A stretch of 5,496 nucleotides of DNA from Propionibacteriaceae bacterium (GTDB lineage Bacteria; Actinomycetota; Actinomycetes; Propionibacteriales; Propionibacteriaceae). Position numbers and translations under genes: made by a program. Position 1 is the first letter of the stretch; each line of letters starts with the position of its first letter. The notes beneath the pieces are model-generated. The model had not been told where the DNA came from. It saw nothing but the letters and a program-made list of their open reading frames with translations, and did not search any database. Below are positions 1 to 5,331 of the stretch, piece by piece. Location of the stretch: contig JAJTCL010000207.1 in the NCBI GenBank assembly GCA_021323255.1, positions 1-5,496 on the forward strand, written 5' to 3'.

Positions 1-1
1 G

Positions 2-604
2 GCGTTGGCGTGGAGGCTCGTGCCGGACACGCTCTACTTCCCGGCGCTGGTCGCGTCCGGATTGATCGGCTTCATCGTCGTCATGATCGTCGCGTTCCGA
101 CGGAAGGTCTCGCCCGGTCTGGTGCTTCTCTACGCGGGCATCGAGGGCGTCTTCATCGGCATGATCAGCAAGTTTTTCGAGAGCTACTACAGCGGCATTG
201 TCGTTCAGGCGGTGATTGGCACGTTTGCGGCAGCCGGTGTGACCTTGGCGGCGTACAAGTTCTTCAACATTCGCGTTACGCCGAAGTTCCGGAGGGTCGT
301 GATCATTGCGACGATCGCGTTCGCGGTGGCCTTGCTGATCAACTTTGTGCTAGCACTGTTCGGCGTCAACTTGGGACTGCGTGACTCCGGTACGGGTGCG
401 ATCAGCCTGCTGGCTGTCGTCGTCTCCCTTATTGGTGCCACACTCGCGGTGCTGAACCTGGTGCTCGACTTCGACTACATCGAGCAGGGTGTCGCCATGG
501 GTGCCCCGGCGAGTGAGTCGTGGCGTGGCGCCTTCGGCCTCACCGTGACCATGGTCTGGCTGTACATCGAGATCCTGCGCCTGCTGTCCTACCTTCGCAG
601 GTAG
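2..604 (+). CDS. Bax inhibitor-1/YccA family membrane protein, 5' truncated
   Basis: This is the C-terminal part of an integral membrane protein; the frame is open through the left edge, so the true start lies outside the window. About 200 residues are visible, whereas actinobacterial family members usually have 250-300. The visible part holds six hydrophobic segments, at roughly residues 9-29, 37-56, 63-86, 96-119, 131-155 and 172-196 of the visible protein. Family-like features are the stretch SPGLVLLYAGIEGVFIGMIS, the FDYIEQGV motif after the fifth helix, and the C-terminal WLYIEILRLLSYLRR end. Proteins of this family (YccA, YetJ, TMBIM) are inner-membrane proteins, and some act as pH-sensitive calcium leak channels. 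That role is known for relatives and not shown here. From memory, the gene often lies next to cystathionine beta-synthase in actinobacteria, as it does here. A TTG at 5 could be read as a start, but the homologous region clearly continues upstream of it. Confidence 0.9.
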   Translation, partial: ALAWRLVPDTLYFPALVASGLIGFIVVMIVAFRRKVSPGLVLLYAGIEGVFIGMISKFFESYYSGIVVQAVIGTFAAAGVTLAAYKFFNIRVTPKFRRVVIIATIAFAVALLINFVLALFGVNLGLRDSGTGAISLLAVVVSLIGATLAVLNLVLDFDYIEQGVAMGAPASESWRGAFGLTVTMVWLYIEILRLLSYLRR

Positions 605-649
605 TTCCCGGCGCGTCGCTGGTTCGCCAGCTGATCGCTTGCACGTGAG

Positions 650-687
650 GTGAGGGCCGCGCTTCCGACGGAAGCTGCGGCCCTCAC
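650..687 (+). terminator. 17-bp hairpin, probable terminator of the Bax inhibitor gene
   Basis: An 11-bp arm GTGAGGGCCGC (650-660) pairs perfectly with GCGGCCCTCAC (677-687). Inside it GCTTCC (661-666) pairs with GGAAGC (670-675) around a GAC loop, leaving one bulged T at 676. It starts 45 nt after the upstream stop codon. No T-run follows, which is common for actinobacterial terminators. The nearly perfect symmetry also allows action on the opposite strand. The position between two same-strand genes favours termination of the first. Confidence 0.75.
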
Positions 688-719
688 TGTGCTCGCGCCG
701 CGGCAGCGAGCAGCCAGGA

Positions 720-747
720 CTGATCGTCAGGGATTGCGCCGTAGAGT
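720..747 (+). promoter_or_regulatory. Candidate promoter for cystathionine beta-synthase (leaderless)
   Basis: TAGAGT at 742-747 fits the actinobacterial TANNNT -10 consensus. A weak -35-like CTGATC lies at 720-725 with a 16-bp spacer. The -10 box ends 7 nt before the GTG at 755, the usual distance to a transcription start, and no convincing Shine-Dalgarno sequence precedes the GTG. Together these suggest that transcription and translation begin at the same base. The -10 is the stronger part of the call. Confidence 0.5.
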
Positions 748-754
748 CGTGCGC

Positions 755-2131
755 GTGAAGTACGTGAACTCGCTCATCGAGCTTGTCGGGCATACCCCCT
801 TGCTCAGGCTCTCGCGGGCCACGGACGGTGCCAAGCCCTTGGTCCTGGCCAAAGTGGAATACCTGAATCCAGGCGGCTCGGTCAAGGATCGGATCGCGCT
901 CAAGATGGTCGAGGCGGCGGAGCGGGAAGGCAAGATCAAACCGGGTGGCACGATCGTCGAGCCGACCAGTGGCAATACCGGGGTGGGCCTAGCGATGGTC
1001 GCGCAGGCCAAGGGCTACGCCTGTGTGTTTGTCTGCCCCGACAAGGTGAGCGAGGACAAGCGCAATGTGCTGACCGCGTACGGCGCACAGGTGGTGGTCT
1101 GCCCGACCGCCGTCGAGCCAGAACACCCAAACTCCTACTACTCGGTTTCCGATCGGCTGGTCCGCGAGATCGAAGGAGCCTGGAAACCGGACCAATACAG
1201 CAACCCGAACAACCCGATCAGCCACTACGAGACCACAGGTCCCGAGATCTGGGAGCAGACCGAGGGCAAGATCAGCCACTTCGTCGCCGGGGTCGGCACC
1301 GGGGGCACCATCAGCGGGGCGGGCCGTTACTTGAAAGAGGTCTCGGCGGGCCAGGTCAAGATCATCGGCGCGGACCCGTCAGGTTCGGTGTACTCCGGCG
1401 GGACTGGGCGGCCCTATTTGGTCGAGGGTGTGGGTGAAGATTTCTGGCCGGCCAATTACGATCCCACCGTCTGTGACCGGGTGATCGAAGTGTCCGACGC
1501 AGACTCTTTCGCCATGACGCGGCGACTGGCACGGGAGGAGGCACTGCTGGTCGGCGGATCTTCCGGGATGGCGGCGGCAGCAGCCATCAGGCTGGCGCAG
1601 GAAATCGACGATCCCGAGGCGGTGATCGTTGTACTGCTGCCTGATTCCGGCCGCGGCTACCTCACCAAGGTGTTCAGCGATGCCTGGCTGACCCGATACG
1701 GCTTTGCGCCGCGACCCGATCAATTCGTACGCGTTGTCGGCGACGTATTACGCGAGAAGTCCGGCGACTTGCCATCTCTGGTCCATACCCATCCAAATGA
1801 GACCCTCGCCCAAGCCGTCGCGATCATGCGGGAGTACGGCGTCAGCCAGATGCCGGTGGTGCGCGCTGAGCCTCCCGTGATGGCCGCCGAAGTCGTCGGA
1901 GCCGTCAGCGAACGCGGACTCCTGGATGCGTTGTTCAGTCACCGGGCGCGACCAGCGGATGCTGTAGCCAGCGTGATGGAGGAGACACTTCCGATGCTCG
2001 GGATAACCGAACCGGTCGCCGATGCGGTGGATCTGCTGCGCAGTTGCGACGCGTTGCTGGTCCTCGACGACGGCAAGCCCGTTGGTGTGCTGACGCGGCA
2101 GGACCTTCTCAGCGACATCAACATCCACTAG
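755..2131 (+). CDS. cbs: Cystathionine beta-synthase (PLP-dependent, with CBS-domain pair)
   Basis: This cytoplasmic enzyme condenses serine with homocysteine to cystathionine, the first step of reverse transsulfuration. It has 458 aa, close to mycobacterial Cbs (about 464). The fold-type II PLP domain spans about residues 1-320. It shows NPGGSVKDR with the probable PLP lysine K44, the substrate-binding loop TSGNTG at 71-76, the phosphate-binding GTGGT at 181-185, and LPDSGRGY at 295-302, where S298 probably contacts the PLP ring nitrogen. Two CBS motifs fill about 330-455 and may bind an adenosyl ligand. There is no N-terminal haem segment, as expected for bacteria. I chose GTG 755 because MKYVNSLIELVGHTP aligns residue for residue with the family N-terminus. 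The frame is open back to 650, but that extension runs through the terminator hairpin and is not protein-like. An alternative GTG lies at 749. O-acetylserine sulfhydrylases are related, but they lack the CBS pair. The next gene converges 11 bp downstream. Confidence 0.96.
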   Translation: MKYVNSLIELVGHTPLLRLSRATDGAKPLVLAKVEYLNPGGSVKDRIALKMVEAAEREGKIKPGGTIVEPTSGNTGVGLAMVAQAKGYACVFVCPDKVSEDKRNVLTAYGAQVVVCPTAVEPEHPNSYYSVSDRLVREIEGAWKPDQYSNPNNPISHYETTGPEIWEQTEGKISHFVAGVGTGGTISGAGRYLKEVSAGQVKIIGADPSGSVYSGGTGRPYLVEGVGEDFWPANYDPTVCDRVIEVSDADSFAMTRRLAREEALLVGGSSGMAAAAAIRLAQEIDDPEAVIVVLLPDSGRGYLTKVFSDAWLTRYGFAPRPDQFVRVVGDVLREKSGDLPSLVHTHPNETLAQAVAIMREYGVSQMPVVRAEPPVMAAEVVGAVSERGLLDALFSHRARPADAVASVMEETLPMLGITEPVADAVDLLRSCDALLVLDDGKPVGVLTRQDLLSDINIH

Positions 2132-2142
2132 GCACACCTTGC

Positions 2143-2853
2143 TCATGTGGCCGAGGAGTCTTGGAGCAGTTCCGACAGCAGTAGCCGCCAGTTCTTGGTC
2201 CACGACACCGACCGCCAGGAGTCCAGCGGCACCCACTGCGCCGATTCGGTCGTGCCGCCCTGGTCAAGCACGACTGGGTCGGTGGGATGGAGACAGGTGG
2301 CGCGATAGATCAGGCGTACCGCGTGGAAGTCCTCGATCGTCCCGTACGGGCTGCGACCGACCCAATGCGAAGTCTGGACCTTGATCAGCTCGCCGAGGAC
2401 GATCAGCTGGGAAGTCTCTTCGGCGACCTCCCGGAGCACGGCCGAGGTGGGCGGCTCATGATCATCGAGGCCGCCGCCGGGCATACCCCAACGCCCGGTG
2501 ACGGCAGTGCGCCCGGAATATTCAGTAGCCAGCAATCCCCGACTGGAGGTGACGACCGCGTACGCCGCGAAACGTTGCCTGACCGAAGGTCGTACGTCAT
2601 CACCCAGCACCAGCCCGGCATCTCGTCCGTGCCGGCGCGACTCCGGACGCGTTTCGTCGACCACGGGACGTACCAGGAGCCGGAGGATCAGCTCACCCGA
2701 GCTCGCGCGGTTCGCGTCCAGCGGATGGACGACTGCGTAGCCGCGGTCGAACGCGAGCACGTGGGGATCGGCGCCGTGGTCGAGAACTGCCTCGAACGCG
2801 TGCCCACCATGTTCAGTGATGCCGACGACCAGCACGTGGTCATCATTGCCCAA
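2143..2853 (-). CDS. Nudix hydrolase with unrecognised N-terminal extension
   Basis: The protein has 236 aa from a TTG start. The C-terminal two thirds (about residues 90-230) are a Nudix fold. The Nudix box is G127-x5-E133-x7-R141-E-V-A-E-E146, so the metal-binding REVAEE core is intact. The usual glycine after it is S148, and the following hydrophobic position is Q149. RWGMPGGGL just before the box is typical. Nudix enzymes hydrolyse nucleoside diphosphates linked to another moiety, and the substrate cannot be predicted here. Residues 1-80 match no family I know, although the codons are GC-rich at the third position as in real coding DNA. The start is uncertain: TTG 2853 lacks a good ribosome site, and GTG 2610 would give a domain-only protein of about 155 aa. 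The frame is open upstream to a stop at 3097-3099, but without ATG, GTG or TTG. The gene converges with the synthase gene, leaving 11 bp between stop codons. Confidence 0.85.
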   Translation of the reverse strand: MGNDDHVLVVGITEHGGHAFEAVLDHGADPHVLAFDRGYAVVHPLDANRASSGELILRLLVRPVVDETRPESRRHGRDAGLVLGDDVRPSVRQRFAAYAVVTSSRGLLATEYSGRTAVTGRWGMPGGGLDDHEPPTSAVLREVAEETSQLIVLGELIKVQTSHWVGRSPYGTIEDFHAVRLIYRATCLHPTDPVVLDQGGTTESAQWVPLDSWRSVSWTKNWRLLLSELLQDSSAT

Positions 2854-2901
2854 GGCAGCTGCGAGCGTCGGAATTCGCGCGCCGTCGCACGGAGAAGGAG
2901 C

Positions 2902-2926
2902 GGGCAGAGGCGTTCTTCCTCTGTCT
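2902..2926 (-). terminator. 9-bp hairpin in the spacer downstream of the TetR gene
   Basis: CAGAGG (2905-2910) and CCTCTG (2918-2923) pair around a 7-nt loop. The stem extends outward by G-T, G-C and G-T pairs to 2902/2926. It lies between the TetR stop and the Nudix start, both on the minus strand. It could therefore terminate the regulator transcript or shape the leader of the Nudix mRNA. No T-run is present. Confidence 0.3.
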
Positions 2927-2930
2927 AATT

Positions 2931-2960
2931 GCTCGCTGCCGCTCGCTGCCGCTCGCTGCG
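2931..2960. repeat. Three tandem copies of a 10-bp unit
   Basis: GCTCGCTGCC occurs at 2931-2940 and 2941-2950, with a third copy at 2951-2960 differing only in its last base (G for C). It lies in the non-coding spacer upstream of the Nudix gene. The unit is not a multiple of three, which argues against its being inside a conserved reading frame. The function is unknown: it may be a slippage-generated repeat or a set of protein-binding sites. Confidence 0.85.
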
Positions 2961-3115
2961 GATCGCGCCGGAGAAGCCGCCGACTTTGTCGTCGCTCGCC
3001 GACGAAAAGCGTGTCGGCTCGCTCCTTCGCAGCCCTGCCGCGCGAGATCCGGTGCGAGCAACGAGGACGACGGTGGACTCCAAGCGCGATGCGCGATCAG
3101 CTCTAGAAGTGAGCC

Positions 3116-3718
3116 TTAGGTACGACCGTCGACGTAGCGCTGCACCGTCGGGCCGATCTCGGCTACCAGGTCCTCTGTCCGCCGGTCCGCCAGAACCGGC
3201 ATACGCAGAACGTAGCGGCCCATCAGCAGGCCAAGAATCTGCGATGCGACCAAGCCTGCGCGCCTGTTCGCTTCCTGGGGCGGCAGGTCGTCGCGCCGCA
3301 ACACCTGACCGATGACTTCCAGGGCGAGGAACTCACCGACCGAGTGTGTCAGGGCGGGATCGGTCAGCGTCGTGCGGATCGCTGCCACCAGAGACGGCTG
3401 CAGCTCGGAGTCCCAGACCCCGAGGACGGTTCGGACGAGTCGCTCGCCAAGATCGTCCCTCGCCCCAGCAGCAACCTTCTTGACGATGTCCGGCAGCTCA
3501 AGGGGAAGCGCAACCGTGGCGAGAAAGAGCTGCTGCTTGCTATCGAAATAGTGGTGGATCAGCGCCGGATCCACCGCGGCTTCGGCCGCGATGGCGCGCA
3601 TCGATGCACCCGCGAAACCCTTCTCCGCAAATGCCTGTCGGGCTGCGGTGATGATCTGGCCGCGGGTGTCTTGATTGCCCGGGCGTCGGCCAACCTTGGG
3701 CTCTCGCTGGGCGGCCAC
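3116..3718 (-). CDS. TetR-family transcriptional repressor
   Basis: This is a 200-aa DNA-binding regulator. The N-terminal helix-turn-helix domain spans about residues 14-62: TRGQIITAARQAFAEKGF, then the HTH proper ASMRAIAAEAAVDPALIHHYF (39-58), then DSKQQLF. The GRRPGNQDTRGQI lead-in and VDPALIHHYF recognition helix are typical of actinobacterial members. The rest (about 70-200) is a helical ligand-binding and dimerisation domain with no recognisable ligand signature. I chose GTG 3718 because CGAGGAGGAG lies just upstream and the resulting length is typical. A TTG at 3766 and an ATG at 3751 in frame would add 16 or 11 residues that look unconserved. The gene is divergent from two small membrane-protein genes, so these and its own promoter are the likely targets, as is usual for TetR regulators with a divergent neighbour. 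The inducer is unknown. Confidence 0.93.
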   Translation of the reverse strand: MAAQREPKVGRRPGNQDTRGQIITAARQAFAEKGFAGASMRAIAAEAAVDPALIHHYFDSKQQLFLATVALPLELPDIVKKVAAGARDDLGERLVRTVLGVWDSELQPSLVAAIRTTLTDPALTHSVGEFLALEVIGQVLRRDDLPPQEANRRAGLVASQILGLLMGRYVLRMPVLADRRTEDLVAEIGPTVQRYVDGRT

Positions 3719-3722
3719 TGCT

Positions 3723-3728
3723 CCTCCT
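3723..3728 (-). promoter_or_regulatory. Shine-Dalgarno site that sets the TetR start
   Basis: The minus strand reads AGGAGG here, within CGAGGAGGAG, 4 nt before GTG 3718 (7 nt if GAGG at 3726-3729 pairs). It is the only strong ribosome site near the gene and decides for the 200-aa form over longer TTG or ATG starts. Confidence 0.7.
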
Positions 3729-3769
3729 CGACGCAGGCCTTCGGACAACATCTCCGCGGACTCCAAGTC

Positions 3770-3779
3770 TGACAGGTCA
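3770..3779. promoter_or_regulatory. Palindrome TGAC-AG-GTCA, candidate TetR operator
   Basis: This is a perfect 4+4 inverted repeat with a 2-bp centre, lying in the spacer between the divergent TetR and membrane-protein genes. It lies about where the -35 region of the rightward candidate promoter should be. A second, weaker symmetric element, GACT-CCA-AGTC, lies at 3759-3769. A looser inverted pair, CCAAGTC (3763-3769) and GAGTTGG (3782-3788), surrounds the centre. Location is the main argument, because palindromes this short also arise by chance. Confidence 0.35.
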
Positions 3780-3794
3780 TCGAGTTGGCTCCGG

Positions 3795-3800
3795 TAGCGT
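3795..3800 (+). promoter_or_regulatory. Candidate -10 box for the membrane-protein pair
   Basis: TAGCGT fits TANNNT, with an expected transcription start near 3807-3809. The -35 is unclear: CTGACA at 3769-3774 is the best match to consensus but leaves a 20-bp spacer. The promoter would drive 3832-4616. Confidence 0.35.
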
Positions 3801-3808
3801 TGGGCGGC

Positions 3809-3835
3809 GTGCAGACCCGACGAGCGTCTCGATGA
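3809..3835 (+). other. Possible 8-codon upstream ORF ending in ATGA overlap
   Basis: GTG at 3809 opens a frame of 8 codons (MQTRRASR) that stops at TGA 3833-3835, overlapping the ATG at 3832 of the next gene. The GTG is 8 nt past the TAGCGT box, so it could be the 5' end of a leaderless transcript. The downstream ATG has only a weak GACGAG ribosome site, so coupling through this ORF is plausible. It is too short to support from coding statistics. Confidence 0.25.
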
Positions 3836-4194
3836 TCGAAGCGCTCGCTTACGTCGTCATCGCACTCGCCGGCGTGGCCGTGATCTGGGGCCTGGTGACT
3901 GCGGTGGCCAACAAGCCGCCCGGCAAGGCGCAGCTGCTTTTTGCCGCCGGGGTTGAGATTGTCACCGTGGTCCAGTCGATCATCGCCGCTGCCAAGCTGG
4001 TTGCCGGCGCTCGTCCGGTCGAGCTGGCGACCACGATCGCTTACCTGATCGGCATCGTGATCTTGATCCCGATTGCGTGGTTGTGGGCCAACGTCGAGCG
4101 CAGCCGATTCTCCGGGATGGTGCTTGCGGTGGCAGCTCTCGGAGTCCTCGCCATGACCCTTCGGTTGCTCGTGCTCTGGGCGCCGGCTTCATGA
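3832..4194 (+). CDS. Small four-helix membrane protein, function unknown
   Basis: This 120-aa hydrophobic protein has four predicted membrane helices, at about residues 5-26, 35-58, 66-86 and 94-115. Short polar connectors between them include NKPPGKAQ (27-34) and ANVERSRFSG (86-95). There is no signal peptide, catalytic motif or cysteine. I recall similar small proteins in other actinobacteria paired with the same type of downstream neighbour, but no function is established. The ATG at 3832 is the first start in its frame; no in-frame ATG, GTG or TTG occurs between 3808 and 3831. The ribosome site is weak (GACGAG at 3819-3824). It overlaps the next gene by ATGA, so the two are almost certainly co-transcribed and translationally coupled. 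The divergent TetR protein is its likely repressor. A role in transport, as a membrane sensor or in stress is guesswork. Confidence 0.85.
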   Translation: MIEALAYVVIALAGVAVIWGLVTAVANKPPGKAQLLFAAGVEIVTVVQSIIAAAKLVAGARPVELATTIAYLIGIVILIPIAWLWANVERSRFSGMVLAVAALGVLAMTLRLLVLWAPAS

Positions 4195-4203
4195 CCGGCG
4201 TCC
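4178..4203 (+). promoter_or_regulatory. Hairpin presenting the ATGA stop/start overlap in its loop
   Basis: GGGCGCCGG (4178-4186) pairs with CCGGCGTCC (4195-4203): nine pairs with one G-T, around the loop CTTCATGA. The loop contains exactly the overlapping start (4191) and stop (4192-4194). No Shine-Dalgarno sequence precedes the second gene. A ribosome finishing the first gene would melt this stem, so the structure could enforce translational coupling. The base pairing is directly visible, and the function is inferred. Confidence 0.45.
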
Positions 4204-4616
4204 CAACACAGCCGGCCGGCTCAGAAGTTCGCAGCACCAATAGGGGCGCAGGTCGTGCGCTGGTGGCGGTATACGGCATCTTTGCACTCGCCGCTACCGC
4301 CCGGGCGAGCGTGCAACTGCTGACCAGGTTTGAGCAGGCGCCGCTGGCCTACCTGCTGTCGGCCCTTGCCGGAGTGATCTACGTCGTGGCAACGATCACC
4401 CTGGCGCGTGGTACCCACACATCTCGCCGCATTGCCCTGATAGCGATCATCATCGAACTGGTGGGCGTGGTGTCGGTCGGCACGCTCAGCGTCTTGTATC
4501 CGGAGGCGTTTCCACGGGCGACGGTGTGGTCTGCGTATGGGATCGGCTACGGGTTCGTACCCCTGATACTGCCGATAGTGGGGCTCGCGTGGCTGTGGCA
4601 TACCCGGGCATCCTGA
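4191..4616 (+). CDS. Four-helix membrane protein, partner of the upstream gene, function unknown
   Basis: The protein has 141 aa. A polar N-terminus of about 20 residues is followed by helices at about 22-42, 50-72, 80-102 and 117-136. Recognisable blocks are GAGRALVAVYGIFALAATAR, APLAYLLSALAGVIYVVAT, IELVGVVSVGTLSVLYPEAFP and TVWSAYGIGYGFVPLILPIVG. The glutamate E89 in helix three and the conserved-looking FPxATVWSxYGxGYGFVPL segment are the most distinctive features. I recall this pattern as a widespread actinobacterial uncharacterised membrane protein, without known activity. The ATG at 4191 overlaps the upstream stop and gives a clean N-terminus. The frame is open back to 4077, but that stretch overlaps the upstream gene. 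The two proteins may form a complex, given their coupled translation. Transcription probably ends in the 100-bp spacer that follows, where a minus-strand gene converges. Confidence 0.87.
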   Translation: MTGVPTQPAGSEVRSTNRGAGRALVAVYGIFALAATARASVQLLTRFEQAPLAYLLSALAGVIYVVATITLARGTHTSRRIALIAIIIELVGVVSVGTLSVLYPEAFPRATVWSAYGIGYGFVPLILPIVGLAWLWHTRAS

Positions 4617-4669
4617 TTTTGGGCGTTCGCGCATCGCGCTTGATGGAATCGGAGCTGTCGTCGCTCTTC

Positions 4670-4716
4670 GCGAACACGTCATGTCTCTCAGCTGCACGGG
4701 CTGCGCGGGTGTTCGC
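4670..4716. terminator. Inverted repeat between convergent genes
   Basis: GCGAACAC (4670-4677) and GTGTTCGC (4709-4716) form a perfect 8-bp stem around a 31-nt loop, ending just before the stop codon of the minus-strand gene. A further GTTCGCG at 4625-4631 could instead pair with CGCGAAC at 4669-4675. Either fold could serve as a bidirectional terminator for the genes ending at 4616 (+) and 4717 (-). The long loop makes this weak. Confidence 0.25.
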
Positions 4717-5208
4717 TCACCTCGTTCCTGCATTCGCTGGCGCGCGATTCCCAATGCTCACGCCATCAAGCCGAGCGACAAGATCATGAGGAGCGAATAC
4801 CCGTAGCTCGACGTCATTCGCGAAATGCACCGGCCACATCGAGACACTGAGATGGTCCCCCGCTGAGGTGAGGCAGCGAGCCCAACTGCGATCTGAGTCG
4901 TCCATGGGGTTTCGACCGGGCCGCGTCAGCAGCATGGCAACCGATCCGCCGGCACCGTTCCGGCCGACGACGTGGCGGCACATTTCCAGCAGCGAACCGC
5001 ACATCCTCGAGTCTGCTGTGCGAGGGATGTCCTCGATCTGCGTGAGCGGCACAGTCATCATGTTGTCCGGCTCGAGAAAGGCAATCCACAGCCGGGGCCG
5101 GCTGAAACCGAGTGGTCCCATCAGAGCACGCCAACAAAGGCATAGGTCATCGGAATTGCGGATCGCGGGCATCTCGTGCGGAAGGCCCAAGGTCGGAATA
5201 TCCGTCAT
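4717..5208 (-). CDS. Conserved-looking hypothetical protein (163 aa)
   Basis: This is a soluble protein without a signal peptide or membrane helix. A first block, CLCWRALMGPLGFSRPRLW followed by IAFLEPD (about 24-47), is followed by VPLTQIEDIP (53-62). A second block contains GGSVAMLLTRPG and DRSWARCL (88-113), and a third WPVHFANDVELRVFAPHDL (125-143). The alternation of short hydrophobic strands with polar turns suggests an alpha/beta domain. The pattern (ALMGPxGFxRRxLWxxFLD, then IDDIP, then LLxRPG, then DRxWAxxL, then WPVHLA, then VFAPDDLL) is one I associate with actinobacterial proteins of unknown function. There is some resemblance to DUF4192-like proteins, which I cannot confirm. ATG 5208 is the only start giving the complete first block. 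Its ribosome site is poor. The acetyltransferase gene on the same strand ends 123 bp upstream, so co-transcription is possible but not clear. No TANNNT -10 box is present in that gap, as the minus strand there lacks any TA dinucleotide. Confidence 0.8.
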   Translation of the reverse strand: MTDIPTLGLPHEMPAIRNSDDLCLCWRALMGPLGFSRPRLWIAFLEPDNMMTVPLTQIEDIPRTADSRMCGSLLEMCRHVVGRNGAGGSVAMLLTRPGRNPMDDSDRSWARCLTSAGDHLSVSMWPVHFANDVELRVFAPHDLVARLDGVSIGNRAPANAGTR

Positions 5209-5331
5209 GGGCCAACGGTGTCCTGTCGCTCAAGGACCCTGCATCAGAGGAAACGCTCCGTCCCCAGACTCTGTGGACATCCGCCGCGTTTGTGCTGTGG
5301 GTCATTGCCGACCGCTCGCCAGCACCGACAC

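Noticed and set aside
650..754. N-terminal extension of cystathionine beta-synthase in the open frame upstream of GTG 755
   Set aside because: It runs through the terminator hairpin and the candidate -10 box, its residues are arginine/alanine-rich and not family-like, and the family N-terminus fits GTG 755 exactly.
2287..2928. Long plus-strand open frame opposite the Nudix gene
   Set aside because: It is a mirror of the minus-strand coding region: the Nudix box is on the minus strand and the plus-strand translation shows no domain-like pattern.
2998..3018. Inverted repeat GCCGAC/GTCGGC as a terminator of the TetR gene
   Set aside because: It has only six pairs with a 9-nt loop in GC-rich DNA and no T-run, and is not distinguishable from chance.
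2929..3315. Plus-strand open frame of 128 codons across the spacer and TetR 3' end
   Set aside because: Its translation is low-complexity (arginine, serine and alanine rich), it includes the 10-bp repeats, and it overlaps a well-supported TetR gene.
3719..3766. Longer TetR protein from TTG 3766 or ATG 3751
   Set aside because: The only strong ribosome site (AGGAGG at 3723-3728) points to GTG 3718, and the extra residues are not typical of the family.
5209..5331. Promoter, riboswitch or small gene in the spacer between the acetyltransferase and the 163-aa protein
   Set aside because: No TANNNT box, strong hairpin or convincing reading frame was seen.
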